Shown here in pieces: positions 15,910 to 24,026 of a stretch of DNA of 35,486 nt (positions are counted from its first letter, which is position 1; every line of letters begins with the position of its first letter). The position numbers and the translations under genes are program-made. Below the pieces are notes generated by a model. That model saw only the letters and a program-made list of their open reading frames with translations. It was not told where the DNA came from and made no database searches. The DNA lies in the NCBI GenBank assembly GCA_003508005.1, contig DNUE01000060.1:1-35486 (forward strand). Reading direction: 5' to 3'. This stretch comes from Desulfobulbaceae bacterium. Lineage in GTDB: Bacteria; Desulfobacterota; Desulfobulbia; Desulfobulbales; Desulfobulbaceae.

Positions 15910-16170
15910 TTAATGGGAGTTATAGAATTTTGAATGTCCGGTTTTATAGGCGCAACTCCACAGCAGGGGACATGCTTCAGTATCCGATGTCCCATGGAGA
16001 ATCTCGTAGTGAGGCTTTCCCATGACTTCATCCTTGGTGTAACCGGTTATATTCTCTGCAGCTTTATTAAAATCGACAATGATTCCATCCCCGTCCACCA
16101 CCGAAAACCCGAGAGGAAGTTTATTTTTTATAATTTCAAAAATTTGTAACCGGTCCACGCGGGCGTGCAT
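15910..16170 (-). pseudogene. Truncated PAS-domain protein (3' end lost at repeat B)
   Basis: 86 residues from ATG 16170, which follows AAAGGTG; an ATG five codons earlier is possible. One PAS domain is nearly complete: L-G-F-S-V-V-D-G-D-G-I-I-V-D-F-N-K-A-A-E-N-I-T-G-Y, then D-E-V-M-G-K-P and a Cys-containing C-P-L-L-W-S-C. The frame stops 20 bp from repeat B, where a kinase, regulator or cyclase domain would normally follow. I infer that the 3' part was lost in a rearrangement at the repeat. A stand-alone PAS protein is the alternative. Confidence 0.65.
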
Positions 16171-16274
16171 TGCAACACCTTTCATTGATATCCGAAGTTA
16201 TCAATCGGAATTATTATCAATCACCTGCAATGATGCAAGTTGACGCGGAAATACGAGAAAAATATTATGTTTTC

Positions 16275-17572
16275 TTAAGAGCCTCTTTCAAAATGAACAT
16301 CCTGTAAGGCTGTTCATAATTTGCTCTTTGACAATCTATCCGATCAGGCGCAGGAGCTGATCGGCAAACAGAGTGATGACCCCGAACATCAGGTGCAGGG
16401 TCACCTTGCGGTGTCCCTTGACCATGACATTGCTGGCCCCGAAGTCTTCTTTCAACCGGCTGTTTGCCCGTTCCGCGCTGGTCCGGATTTTATAGCGCTC
16501 TGCCTCGTGCGGGGCCATGGGGACCACCTCTTGGCCACGGCCATTCTTATCCGTGATCGGGACATGGCCAAACTTCCGGCTGGTCTCATCGATCCGCTTG
16601 GCATCGTAGGCCGCATCCATCAAATCGTAAAGATAGGTCACCTTCCCGCTGGTCAGCTTGATCAGCGGAATAGCAACCTGGCTGTCATGCAGCGACGCAG
16701 AGGTGACCACGGCGCTGATCGGCAGACCGATATCGTTGGTGTCCAGGTGCAGTTTGTAGCCGTTCCATGACATTTTATACCCTTTGGCATTCTTCTTGGT
16801 GCCACGATCACAGATAACCGGCAACTCGCGAATGGCCTCCTCGGCACTCTGGCGGACCTGGCGGTCAAGCCGCTTCTCGATGGCCGGTTCCCGTTGCTCG
16901 CCTTTGGCGGGACGCCCTCTTTTGCGGGGCTTCTTCGGCTCCTTCTCCTTCTTCACCGGTTTCTCACGCCCGACAATGGCTGTGGAATCCCGACTTATGT
17001 GTCCGACAAGCTCTTCGGCAAGATATTCCTTCACCAGTGCATCATGGACCCGGCCACCAAGACTGCTGGCCGCAAATTCGGCAAAGGCCCGCGACAAGGT
17101 GGGCTCTGACGGGAGAGCACCGGAAGTGGCGAAGCCGCATATCTGCCGCAGGTTCCCTGCTGATTGCAGGGCCCGGCGAAGGTCACTGGTCGTCGGATGC
17201 CGGTAGAGCGCTTTTGCCACAAATGCCCGGGCGCACGCCTGTCGATCAAGAGGCTTGCGTCCGGGATAGTGATAACGACGCACGCTCCTGGGTACGTGTT
17301 GTTCAACCTGGACAATTTCCAGCATGGACACCAGGCGTTCCTCCTGCGCGGTAAGCGGTGTTGGCAAACATTGGTTCAGATGGGGAAACAGACTTCCTTG
17401 GACACGCCCCATCAACCATGATATCTTGTCGGTGAGCTTCATGGTCTTCTCCTGCTTGTTTTGCTGGTTACAAAACAATACCAGAAAATGCCATGAAGCT
17501 CAATTATTTCAATATATTATGTAATAATAATCGTAGAATCAGTCCTCTCGTCATTTTGAAAGAGGCTCTTAA
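16275..17572 (-). mobile_element. Complete insertion sequence, ~1.3 kb, DDE type
   Basis: Terminal inverted repeats are perfect over 22 bp: TTAAGAGCCTCTTTCAAAAT plus GA at 16275-16296, and its complement at 17551-17572. The outer TTAA may be a 4-bp target duplication rather than part of the IR, which would put the ends at 16279 and 17568. One transposase gene fills the element. It lies between the truncated PAS gene and the recombinase pair. Confidence 0.93.
16336..17442 (-). CDS. IS transposase (DDE, IS5/IS1182-like)
   Basis: 368 residues from ATG 17442 with GGAGAAG upstream. The N-terminal ~120 residues form the usual DNA-binding part. A basic linker (K-K-E-K-E-P-K-K-P-R-K-R-G-R-P) lies around 195-210. 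The DDE candidates are D in I-S-R-D-S-T-A-I (~180), D in L-Y-D-L-M-D-A-A-Y-D (~300), and E in S-A-E-R-A-N-S-R-L-K-E-D-F near the C-terminus, the typical IS4/IS5-type Y-x-x-R-x-x-x-E-x-x-x-x-x-K region. No frameshift seen. The element appears intact. I am unsure between the IS1182 and related IS5 groups. Confidence 0.9.
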   Translation of the reverse strand: MKLTDKISWLMGRVQGSLFPHLNQCLPTPLTAQEERLVSMLEIVQVEQHVPRSVRRYHYPGRKPLDRQACARAFVAKALYRHPTTSDLRRALQSAGNLRQICGFATSGALPSEPTLSRAFAEFAASSLGGRVHDALVKEYLAEELVGHISRDSTAIVGREKPVKKEKEPKKPRKRGRPAKGEQREPAIEKRLDRQVRQSAEEAIRELPVICDRGTKKNAKGYKMSWNGYKLHLDTNDIGLPISAVVTSASLHDSQVAIPLIKLTSGKVTYLYDLMDAAYDAKRIDETSRKFGHVPITDKNGRGQEVVPMAPHEAERYKIRTSAERANSRLKEDFGASNVMVKGHRKVTLHLMFGVITLFADQLLRLIG

Positions 17573-17875
17573 TTATAATCATTTTACCACGCTCTGACCT
17601 GTTGACTCAAAAAAATATGATTACCACTGATCCTCAGTGAACCAATGGAAAGTCACGCAAATTACCCTCTCCCTGAAGGTGATCCATGTCCATTTGACCT
17701 CTACCAACCTATCCTTCTGTTGCTTGCAATGGTGAGCACGAAACCGCTGGAGTGAGGTGTTCTTCGACAGGGTGGCGAGTTATATGGAGTTACGATATAT
17801 ACGTAACAAAACCTGTTTTTTCTTTTTATATTATATATTTATCTGTTGTTATTTTTTCTTCTTTTTATGAAAAAG
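17573..17875. other. Gap between the IS and the recombinase pair, with left end of the recombinase element
   Basis: No gene supported. At 17797-17811 the minus strand reads TTTGTTACGTATAT, identical to 19954-19967 on the plus strand just outside the other end of the recombinase pair. This makes 14-bp inverted ends about 2.17 kb apart. The bases that follow (to 17789) are only partly similar. A poly-T/A-rich stretch at 17810-17870 precedes the gene end. Confidence 0.5.
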
Positions 17876-18793
17876 TCAAGCTTTTCCTCTCTGTTTTTCT
17901 TCTCTACGGATCCATGAGAGAGAAGATCCTGCCATGACTCTTTCCATTGCCAGATGGTAGTCCCTTTCCGCCTTCAGATTTGAGAGTTTACTGTAACGCT
18001 GCGTTGTTTTGATTCGTGTATGGCCGAGTATCTCCTGGATGCTGACCAGATCTGCATCGGCATTGAGCAGTTGCGTTGCCATGGTATGACGCAGTTGATG
18101 ACAGGAGATCTTTGTCCCGCCTTTTGTCGAGTAGTATTCTATCCGCTTCTGAATGCCACGGACCGAGATCGGTTTTCCCCGGCTCTTTCCCTTTTCAACC
18201 AGGAATACCTTTTTCTCTGTCGTGATCAGTCGTATCTGGAGGTATCTTGCCAGGGCTATGGCGGCATCATGACTGATATACACTACCCTGTCCTTGGCCC
18301 CTTTGCCTGATTTGACTAAGATCTGGCTGCGGTTGTAATCAACAGCATCAAGGGCCAGCCCGGCCACTTCGTCAACCCGCAGGCCGCAGCGAAGCATCAG
18401 CATGAAGATAGCCAGGTCCCGAGGCTTTTTGACGCGTTGCAAAAAGACAGCAACATCATTGTCCTTCACATGTTTCGGCAGAGGATGCGGCACCCGCAGC
18501 GCCATACCTCTTGTCACCGGGTTCGTTATTGCCAGTTCCTCCTCATCCTTCAGGTAATCATAAAATCTGCGGATCGATGAGAGGTGGCAGTTGATGGAAT
18601 GGGCTTTTAACCCCTGGGCAAGCAGGAAATCGATATAGTATTTCACCTCGGCAGAAGTCACCTGTTCGATGGGCACCGCCACCCATACCATGAACTGTTT
18701 CAGCCGGTGCAGATAGTTTTTAACGGTTTGGGCGGAGCAGTTTTTTCTCTTCAAATACCTTTTGTAGGTCAGAACTGACTCGGTGATGTTCAT
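17876..18793 (-). CDS. Tyrosine recombinase (XerC/D-like), second gene of an overlapping pair
   Basis: 305 residues from ATG 18793 with GGAG upstream. The N-terminal SAM-like core-binding domain (1-95: Y-K-R-Y-L-K-R-K-N-C-S-A-Q-T-V-K-N-Y) is followed by a catalytic domain with Arg139 (C-G-L-R-V-D-E-V), H-Q-L-R-H at 232-236, His258 (L-G-H-T) and Tyr267 (Q-R-Y-S). All signature residues are present. It starts 74 nt inside the upstream recombinase gene, a strong sign of coupled expression. Together they form a ~2.2-kb unit with inverted ends. Tandem recombinases occur in Tn554-like and RIT elements; a third gene does not adjoin here. Confidence 0.93.
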   Translation of the reverse strand: MNITESVLTYKRYLKRKNCSAQTVKNYLHRLKQFMVWVAVPIEQVTSAEVKYYIDFLLAQGLKAHSINCHLSSIRRFYDYLKDEEELAITNPVTRGMALRVPHPLPKHVKDNDVAVFLQRVKKPRDLAIFMLMLRCGLRVDEVAGLALDAVDYNRSQILVKSGKGAKDRVVYISHDAAIALARYLQIRLITTEKKVFLVEKGKSRGKPISVRGIQKRIEYYSTKGGTKISCHQLRHTMATQLLNADADLVSIQEILGHTRIKTTQRYSKLSNLKAERDYHLAMERVMAGSSLSWIRREEKQRGKA

Positions 18794-19880
18794 GGTTTTC
18801 TCCTTTCTCGATGATCGCCATGGCTTTAAAATATTCATTTCCGCGGGTTATATTGGACATCCTGGCGTAGCGCAGGGTGACATCTATGCTGCGATGCCCG
18901 AGCAGCAGCTGCAGCACCTCCAGCCGCAACCCGGCGTTGAGCAGGTTGGTGGCAAAAGTATGGCGCAGGGAGTGCAGAGTGTAGCCTTTGTGTTCCAGGC
19001 CCGCCCTCTCCAGGTATTCCCGCATGATCATCCAGGCACGGCCATAGCTCAGTCGCTTTTGTGGCCAGCCATAGAACAGATATTCCTGTTTCGGGTTCCT
19101 GATTTGCAGCCAAGCCTGTAACGCTTTTTCCGCTTCAGAGCTGTAGTAGACCACTCTGCCCTCGTTGTTCTTTTCGCCAAGGTGGAGCAGGATCTTTCGC
19201 TCCGGCAAAATGATGTCGGCTACTTTGACCCGCAGCAGTTCACCAATGCGCATACCGGTGTGCAGCAGGAGTAGAAGCAGTGCCCGGTCACGCTTGTCCT
19301 CAATGACCGCAAGAATATGCTGCAGGTCTTCGGTTGGGATCGCCCTGGGCAGTACCTCCGGCAGCCTGATCCGGATTTTTTTCAAAAGGATGCCCGCCGG
19401 CAGGACCTGGTTATCCACAAGGAACTGGAGAAAGGCATAGACTGTTGCCAGATGGTTTTTTACCGATGTGATATGGAGACCACGATCCTGCTCGTGCTCG
19501 ACAAAGGCCGCAATGTCCTTGCGGGTAATATCTTCAAAATTCTCCCTGTCCAATGCTTCGTAAAACGATAAGAATGCAAGAAGAGTCCTGCCTGTCTGAC
19601 TGAGAGTGGTTGGCGAGAGGTGACGCCGGTACTTGTCATACAGGTGAGCGATGGCATACTCGCTTCCCAGGTGTCCGCATTGTTCAAGTTTATCCACCGC
19701 ATGGTTGAGAATGCGGCGCCTGCAGCTTGGACGGTGAACATCAAGCATCCCGGCGATGGGGGAAAAAAGCTTGGTCGGTGAATCGGAAGGGGGAAATTTG
19801 AGGGGTATGTGGTCAGTCGGAACAGAAAATATCCGCGTAATCGGATAGAAATTGTCAAACGAGCATCCTGCGTCGGTCAT
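18720..19880 (-). CDS. Tyrosine recombinase, first gene of an overlapping pair
   Basis: 386 residues from ATG 19880, with AAGGAGG 5 nt upstream. About 85 residues of extra N-terminus precede the SAM-like domain (~88-160). The catalytic set is Arg211 (T-G-M-R-I-G-E-L), H-S-L-R-H at 303-307, His329 (L-G-H-R) and Tyr338 (L-R-Y-A). Intact. The promoter should lie in the 80-nt AT-rich gap before repeat C, which is thus next to the gene as att sites usually are. It differs clearly from its partner and from the recombinase at 23.1 kb, so the set did not arise by recent duplication. Confidence 0.93.
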   Translation of the reverse strand: MTDAGCSFDNFYPITRIFSVPTDHIPLKFPPSDSPTKLFSPIAGMLDVHRPSCRRRILNHAVDKLEQCGHLGSEYAIAHLYDKYRRHLSPTTLSQTGRTLLAFLSFYEALDRENFEDITRKDIAAFVEHEQDRGLHITSVKNHLATVYAFLQFLVDNQVLPAGILLKKIRIRLPEVLPRAIPTEDLQHILAVIEDKRDRALLLLLLHTGMRIGELLRVKVADIILPERKILLHLGEKNNEGRVVYYSSEAEKALQAWLQIRNPKQEYLFYGWPQKRLSYGRAWMIMREYLERAGLEHKGYTLHSLRHTFATNLLNAGLRLEVLQLLLGHRSIDVTLRYARMSNITRGNEYFKAMAIIEKGENHEHHRVSSDLQKVFEEKKLLRPNR

Positions 19881-19956
19881 TGCTGCCTCCTTTTTCTTTT
19901 GTAGAAAAAACAGGACTTTAATGACCGAATTATACCATATGTCCGGCCGTATTTTT

Positions 19957-20063
19957 GTTACGTATATTTACGATACATCTCCAATTCCCACCCTTTCTAG
20001 TAATTTGAGATTGCCGGTGGTATCCTCACCAATTTGACTTTCATTTCAAATAAAGCGTATAAT
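19957..20063 (+). repeat. Long dispersed repeat, copy C, ending in an outward promoter
   Basis: Begins GTTACGTATATTTACGATAC, runs through C-A-A-T-T-C-C-C-A and the core TTTGAGATTGCCGG (20004-20017), and ends at TTTGACTTTC. Aligns with the copies at 15797 and 24027. The first ~14 bases also match the left end of the recombinase pair in inverted orientation. Position next to the recombinase start suggests an attachment or recombination site. Confidence 0.82.
20034..20063 (+). promoter_or_regulatory. Sigma-70-type promoter for the riboswitch and beta-helix gene
   Basis: TTGACT (20034-20039), 18-bp spacer, TATAAT (20058-20063). Transcription should start near 20070, just before the riboswitch. 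The -35 belongs to the repeat; the identical hexamer pair and spacing occur at 24103-24132. Confidence 0.8.
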
Positions 20064-20076
20064 ACAAAATATTCAT

Positions 20077-20146
20077 AGATAAAGCCAAACCTGCTGAGAG
20101 GCAGGTACGGAAAGCCACGGGTCTTAAAAGATAGCCGGGCTGCCAA
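20077..20146 (+). promoter_or_regulatory. GEMM-I class riboswitch (c-di-GMP-I or cGAMP)
   Basis: The conserved core is easy to follow: GCCAAACC at 20084-20091, then a P2 stem CCTGC/GCAGG capped by a GAGA (GNRA) tetraloop, G-T-A-C-G-G-A-A-A-G-C-C, then the tetraloop-receptor arm CCACGGGTCTTAAAAG and ATAGCCGGGCTGCC closing P1. The 3' side (20134-20144) is also the 5' arm of the following terminator, so ligand binding should prevent termination (an ON switch). Sequence alone does not settle c-di-GMP versus cGAMP. It controls the exported beta-helix protein. Confidence 0.88.
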
Positions 20147-20169
20147 AATATGAGGCAGCCCGGCTTTTT
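20134..20169 (+). terminator. Riboswitch-controlled intrinsic terminator
   Basis: GCCGGGCTGCC (20134-20144) pairs perfectly with GGCAGCCCGGC (20154-20164) across a 9-nt loop, followed by five Ts. The left arm is shared with the aptamer, forming its expression platform. Confidence 0.93.
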
Positions 20170-20217
20170 CATTTAATAAACATCAAGGCCATGAAGATGT
20201 ACCAAGGGAGGGAGTAT

Positions 20218-22932
20218 ATGGGTATCCGGAAAAAAATGATGGCATACGCAGCGATTGTTCTTGTCATGGGCTTTGCAGGGCCAGCGTGGGGTGCAAATAT
20301 ATATGTTTCGCCCACTGGCGGAGGCGACGGCAGCATGGGCAGCCCCACCGATCTGCAGTCTGCCCTGGATACGGCACAAACAAACAGCGAAGCTGATACC
20401 ATCTATCTGCAGGAAGGCAGCTATGACGCCTCAAACGCCGGGGAGAATACCTTTGAGTACGGATCCGGTACAAATGATGGCATGAAGATTAACCTGTCTG
20501 GCAGCTGGAACAGCGCTTATACAACCCAGAAAACAACAGATGCACCCTCCACCATCCTTGATGGCGGGGGAACGAGCCGGGTCCTGGATATTCATGCGGA
20601 TACGGCAAGTTTTGCCTTTGCCATTGAATATCTCCGGATTCAAAACGGGTATCTGGCCGCCAACAATGGCCATGGCGTCGGTCTTCGCGCTGTCAATGAT
20701 TCCGGCCTTGCGATCAATCTGTACATCCTCCATGTCGGCTTTGAGGACAACATCGCACAAATTGCCGAAGGTGGTGCATACGGAGGGGGAATGTGGGCCA
20801 ACTGCTATTTTGAAATTCGCGAAGGCCGTTTTGTGAATAATCACGCCTTTTATGCGGGTGCTATGAATTTTTCGACAACCGATCCATCGGTTTCGCCCAT
20901 CATTGATAACTGCTACTTTGAAGGCAATCTGGCCGGTAATTCGACTACATACCGTGGCCGTATCAGTGTCCTGAATTTTTCTAATTCCCCCGTAATAACC
21001 AACTCGGTGTTTATCGGTGACAGTACCACCACCTGGACAGGATCAGCAATTCACAGCTACGGAGGCACCACAAATACTCTCACTGTTGATAGGTGCATTT
21101 TTGCAAATCATTATACAAATGACTGGGGTGCAGCCATCCACATATGGGATTATGATGCGACAATCACCAACAGCCTCTTTGTCAATAACCATGCGGGCCA
21201 TGGGGCTTCAGGGGGCAAAGGTGGCGCTATCGCCATATATGACGACGACCCGGTTATCCCCGCGCACCAGGTAACGGTTACCAACTGCACTTTTGTCGGC
21301 AACAGGTCTGATAGTGTCGTTGCCCCAGGTCTAGGCGGTGCTATCCACAACAGGATCCAGGCCCTGACCGTAACCAATTCCATTTTCTGGAACAATGACA
21401 ACGTTGATATTTATAGAGAGTCCGGCACTGCAACGATAAGCTACAGCGATATAGAAGGGGGACTGGCCGGCACCAATTTTACTGACGGTGGCAACAACAT
21501 CAATGCCAACCCCATGTTTGTCAACATCGCAGGTGATCCAAGCACCTGGGACCTCCAGTTGACAGGATCCTCACCCTGTGTCGACACAGGCGATAACCTT
21601 GTTCTAAGCCAACTGCCGGCAATTGATCTAAATGGGAACAACCGTTACTGGGACGGTGATCAGGATGGACAGTATGTTGTCGATATGGGGCCCTATGAAT
21701 TCGGCGCCGTCAGCACCATTTTTTTACAGGTAACGCCGACTTCCGACAATGACTGCAAACCTGATTGGGATTGCGATCTTCAGTCCGCTTTAGATATCTC
21801 AGCAATTGCTGCCGGAATAAACAAGGAAATACGGCTCGCCCAAGGGACCTACACCGGCAATTTCACCTATACACCCGATAGCGGCAACAACGGGAAACTC
21901 TCAATACTGGGAGGGTGGAGCACCAACTTTTCCACGCGGACCCTCGACCCGAGCAATACCATCCTCAACGGAAACCGCACAGGCAGGGTTCTGACCCTGG
22001 ACCGGACAAACAACACCTCGGGCAGCCTCAAGGTTGAAGGCTTGACCATAAAAAATGGTCTTCAGTACGGTATTTCTGGCGGCGGCCTTCTTGCCTACAC
22101 CTATTCTCCGGGAGAAATCGAAATCAACAAGAACATTTTTGAAGGTAATGAATCCACTTTTGGCGCAGGCGGTGCAATCATCGGAACCCACGATAATACC
22201 GCCCAAACAGGGGCACCCATTACGTTTACCAATAATATTGTCCGGAATAACCTGGCGGCAACCGGTTCTGATAACGGAGGGGGTGGAATATTCCTCTACG
22301 GTTCAAGTTCACTTCTTGTCGCCAACAACCTCATTTACAACAATGAGGTCGGGGGCACGTTTGTAGGGTATGGAGGTGGTGCCTATCTGGTTGGACTGAC
22401 AGGCCCTGTGTATGTCATCAACAATACCATTGTTTCCAATCGCGCCTCTACGGCAGCAGGAGGACTGTATCTGCAAGGAGGTGGATGGGGGAATACATAC
22501 TTCCATTTGTACAACAACATTATTGGAAGTGATCCGGCTTGCGTGGAATGCAGGGAGGACATGGTCAATAACATTTCAGCTTCGGTTCCCGCTGCCGGCA
22601 ATTCGCTGACCATCTCTCACAACAATTATAATGAGCTGGTCAACTCGCCCGGGGCGGTGGTGCCTGTTGAAACGGGCAATTTTGGCGGCGATCCCATGCT
22701 TGTCAGTGAGTCTGTGCCGGATTTCCATCTGCGCAAGGGATCACCCTGCATTGATACCGGGACGAACGCCGCGCCAAATATGCCGGCAACAGATATTGAG
22801 GGTACCCTGAGGCCTCTGGACGGAAACAAGGATGGCGTTGCCACAGCTGACATGGGTTGCTATGAAATGGTTGCAGGTAGCTTCCCCTGGACTATGTTTC
22901 TTCCGGCGATAACGAATCAAGCTCATCCCTGA
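20218..22932 (+). CDS. Exported beta-helix (choice-of-anchor) surface protein with C-terminal W-x-MFLPAI
   Basis: 904 residues from ATG 20218, which has GGGAGGGAG upstream. A signal peptide ends near G-P-A-W-G-A (~25). Two similar halves follow. Each opens with a D-L-Q-S-A-L-D segment, continues with Asn/Gly-rich right-handed beta-helix rungs (N-S-x-F, N-C-x-F, N-N-x-I patterns), and closes with a choice-of-anchor Q-type end: S-P-C-V-D-T-G…D-M-G-P-Y-E-F near 435-500 and S-P-C-I-D-T-G…D-M-G-C-Y-E-M near 850-890. The last residues are F-P-W-T-M-F-L-P-A-I-T-N-Q-A-H-P. Such proteins are cell-surface or secreted, often adhesins or polysaccharide-binding. Expression is tied to a cyclic dinucleotide, fitting a role in attachment or biofilm. 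Confidence 0.9.
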   Translation: MGIRKKMMAYAAIVLVMGFAGPAWGANIYVSPTGGGDGSMGSPTDLQSALDTAQTNSEADTIYLQEGSYDASNAGENTFEYGSGTNDGMKINLSGSWNSAYTTQKTTDAPSTILDGGGTSRVLDIHADTASFAFAIEYLRIQNGYLAANNGHGVGLRAVNDSGLAINLYILHVGFEDNIAQIAEGGAYGGGMWANCYFEIREGRFVNNHAFYAGAMNFSTTDPSVSPIIDNCYFEGNLAGNSTTYRGRISVLNFSNSPVITNSVFIGDSTTTWTGSAIHSYGGTTNTLTVDRCIFANHYTNDWGAAIHIWDYDATITNSLFVNNHAGHGASGGKGGAIAIYDDDPVIPAHQVTVTNCTFVGNRSDSVVAPGLGGAIHNRIQALTVTNSIFWNNDNVDIYRESGTATISYSDIEGGLAGTNFTDGGNNINANPMFVNIAGDPSTWDLQLTGSSPCVDTGDNLVLSQLPAIDLNGNNRYWDGDQDGQYVVDMGPYEFGAVSTIFLQVTPTSDNDCKPDWDCDLQSALDISAIAAGINKEIRLAQGTYTGNFTYTPDSGNNGKLSILGGWSTNFSTRTLDPSNTILNGNRTGRVLTLDRTNNTSGSLKVEGLTIKNGLQYGISGGGLLAYTYSPGEIEINKNIFEGNESTFGAGGAIIGTHDNTAQTGAPITFTNNIVRNNLAATGSDNGGGGIFLYGSSSLLVANNLIYNNEVGGTFVGYGGGAYLVGLTGPVYVINNTIVSNRASTAAGGLYLQGGGWGNTYFHLYNNIIGSDPACVECREDMVNNISASVPAAGNSLTISHNNYNELVNSPGAVVPVETGNFGGDPMLVSESVPDFHLRKGSPCIDTGTNAAPNMPATDIEGTLRPLDGNKDGVATADMGCYEMVAGSFPWTMFLPAITNQAHP

Positions 22933-22946
22933 GGGCCAACGAGCAG

Positions 22947-22988
22947 CAGGCAACCTACTTCAGTTTACCCGAAGCAGGTTGCCTGTTT
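22947..22988 (+). terminator. Terminator of the beta-helix gene
   Basis: CAGGCAACCT (22947-22956) pairs with AGGTTGCCTG (22976-22985). The stem continues after one mismatch with CTTC/GAAG around a 9-nt loop, and TTTAT follows. It lies 14 nt after the stop. Confidence 0.88.
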
Positions 22989-23050
22989 ATTGCCAGCACA
23001 AACCTCAACCAAACAATAACATCTCTCAGGTTGAGATGTTCTGCAACCTG
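22988..23050. repeat. 3'-flank repeat, copy 1 (related at 26364 and 26799)
   Basis: Contains T-A-T-T-G-C-C-A-G-C-A-C-A-A-A-C-C and GAGATGTTCTGC within the inverted repeat CAGGTT/AACCTG. The same two elements in the same order follow the FG-GAP gene at 26364-26434, and a partial copy follows the 103-aa gene. It has no T-tract of its own. Confidence 0.6.
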
Positions 23051-23063
23051 AGCGCAGCTATAA

Positions 23064-23096
23064 AGGGCGAAAAGAAATTCTTCTCGCCCTACATTT
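23064..23096 (-). terminator. Hairpin at the 3' end of the third recombinase gene
   Basis: AGGGCGAAAAGAA and TTCTTCTCGCCCT (23064-23076 and 23078-23090) pair with one mismatch. The structure lies immediately after the minus-strand recombinase stop. The T-tract on that strand is short (CCCTTTATA). Confidence 0.55.
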
Positions 23097-23934
23097 TTAT
23101 CCGTGCAAGTTCTCAATCCATCTGACAGCTTCGGAATCGTTTACCTTGCCCAAGTACCTCTGGGTGGTGGACAGGTCTGCATGGCGCAGAATGATTTTGC
23201 TTACTATTTCGAGCGGGGTGCCGGATCGGGAGGCATAAGTCGCGGCATGTCTCCTCAAATCATGGGGCCGTAAATCGACCTCAATGATTTTGCCCGCCTT
23301 CTTCACGATCATCCAGGCGGCTGTATAGGAAATTGGGAAAATTCTTTCAGATGAGTTGATGCCGAAAGTTGCCACATACTCATTCAGCTTGGCCATCAGT
23401 TTTTTCGGGATAAAGACAACCTCAGATTCTTTGCCGCTTTTCGGCCTGCGGATAATGAGTTTATTGTCAGCTATGTCATCCGGGGTAATCTTCAGTACCT
23501 CCCCAATTCGCATACCGCCCCTGGCCATAAGTTCGAGCATGATCCTGTTGCGGGTATTCAATGTCCTGAAAATTATTTCATCGACGCTTTCCTTGTCCAG
23601 GATCTTCCACTGAGGACATGATGGGCGTTTGAAGATTTTTTTGAGGATGGGAGTACAACAGGGATTCTGCAGGTTCGGTAGGGCCGTGGCGATAGTGAAA
23701 TTGTAAAAGGAAGAAAGGGTCGAGTATCTGTTTCTTTTGGTGACCTGTTTATGGCCGTTTGTCAGCCGATTAAGAAATTCCAGGATCTCCTCCGGCGAAA
23801 TGGAAGATAAATCTCTGGCGAAGAAATTATCCCTGAACCGAAAAAGAACATACTCACAGGTCTTGACCGTATTTTTTTTGGGAGTTTGCTCGATGATACT
23901 GAAGATGATTGCTTACTGCCTGGGGAACTTTCAT
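23097..23934 (-). pseudogene. Third tyrosine recombinase, frameshifted at an 8-A run
   Basis: A full gene can be traced from ATG 23934 (AAAGGAGGTG upstream) to the stop at 23097, but the first ~18 codons (M-K-V-P-Q-A-V-S-N-H-L) and the remainder are in different frames. The shift is at a minus-strand run of eight As (23872-23879); losing one A gives one 278-residue protein. The second frame encodes the SAM-like domain and a catalytic domain with M-R-I-G-E-V, H-D-L-R-R-H, L-R-H-A-D (instead of L-G-H) and T-Q-R-Y. Either it is inactivated, or slippage at the A-run makes a low level of active enzyme; a sequencing error is also possible. Repeat D lies next to its start. Confidence 0.8.
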
Positions 23935-24026
23935 TGCCGCACCTCCTTTGTCTTGAAATCTGTTGTTTGGTTTTCCGCCTATGAAATGATACCAAAAAAT
24001 AGTCGACGGACAAAGAAAAAGACGGG

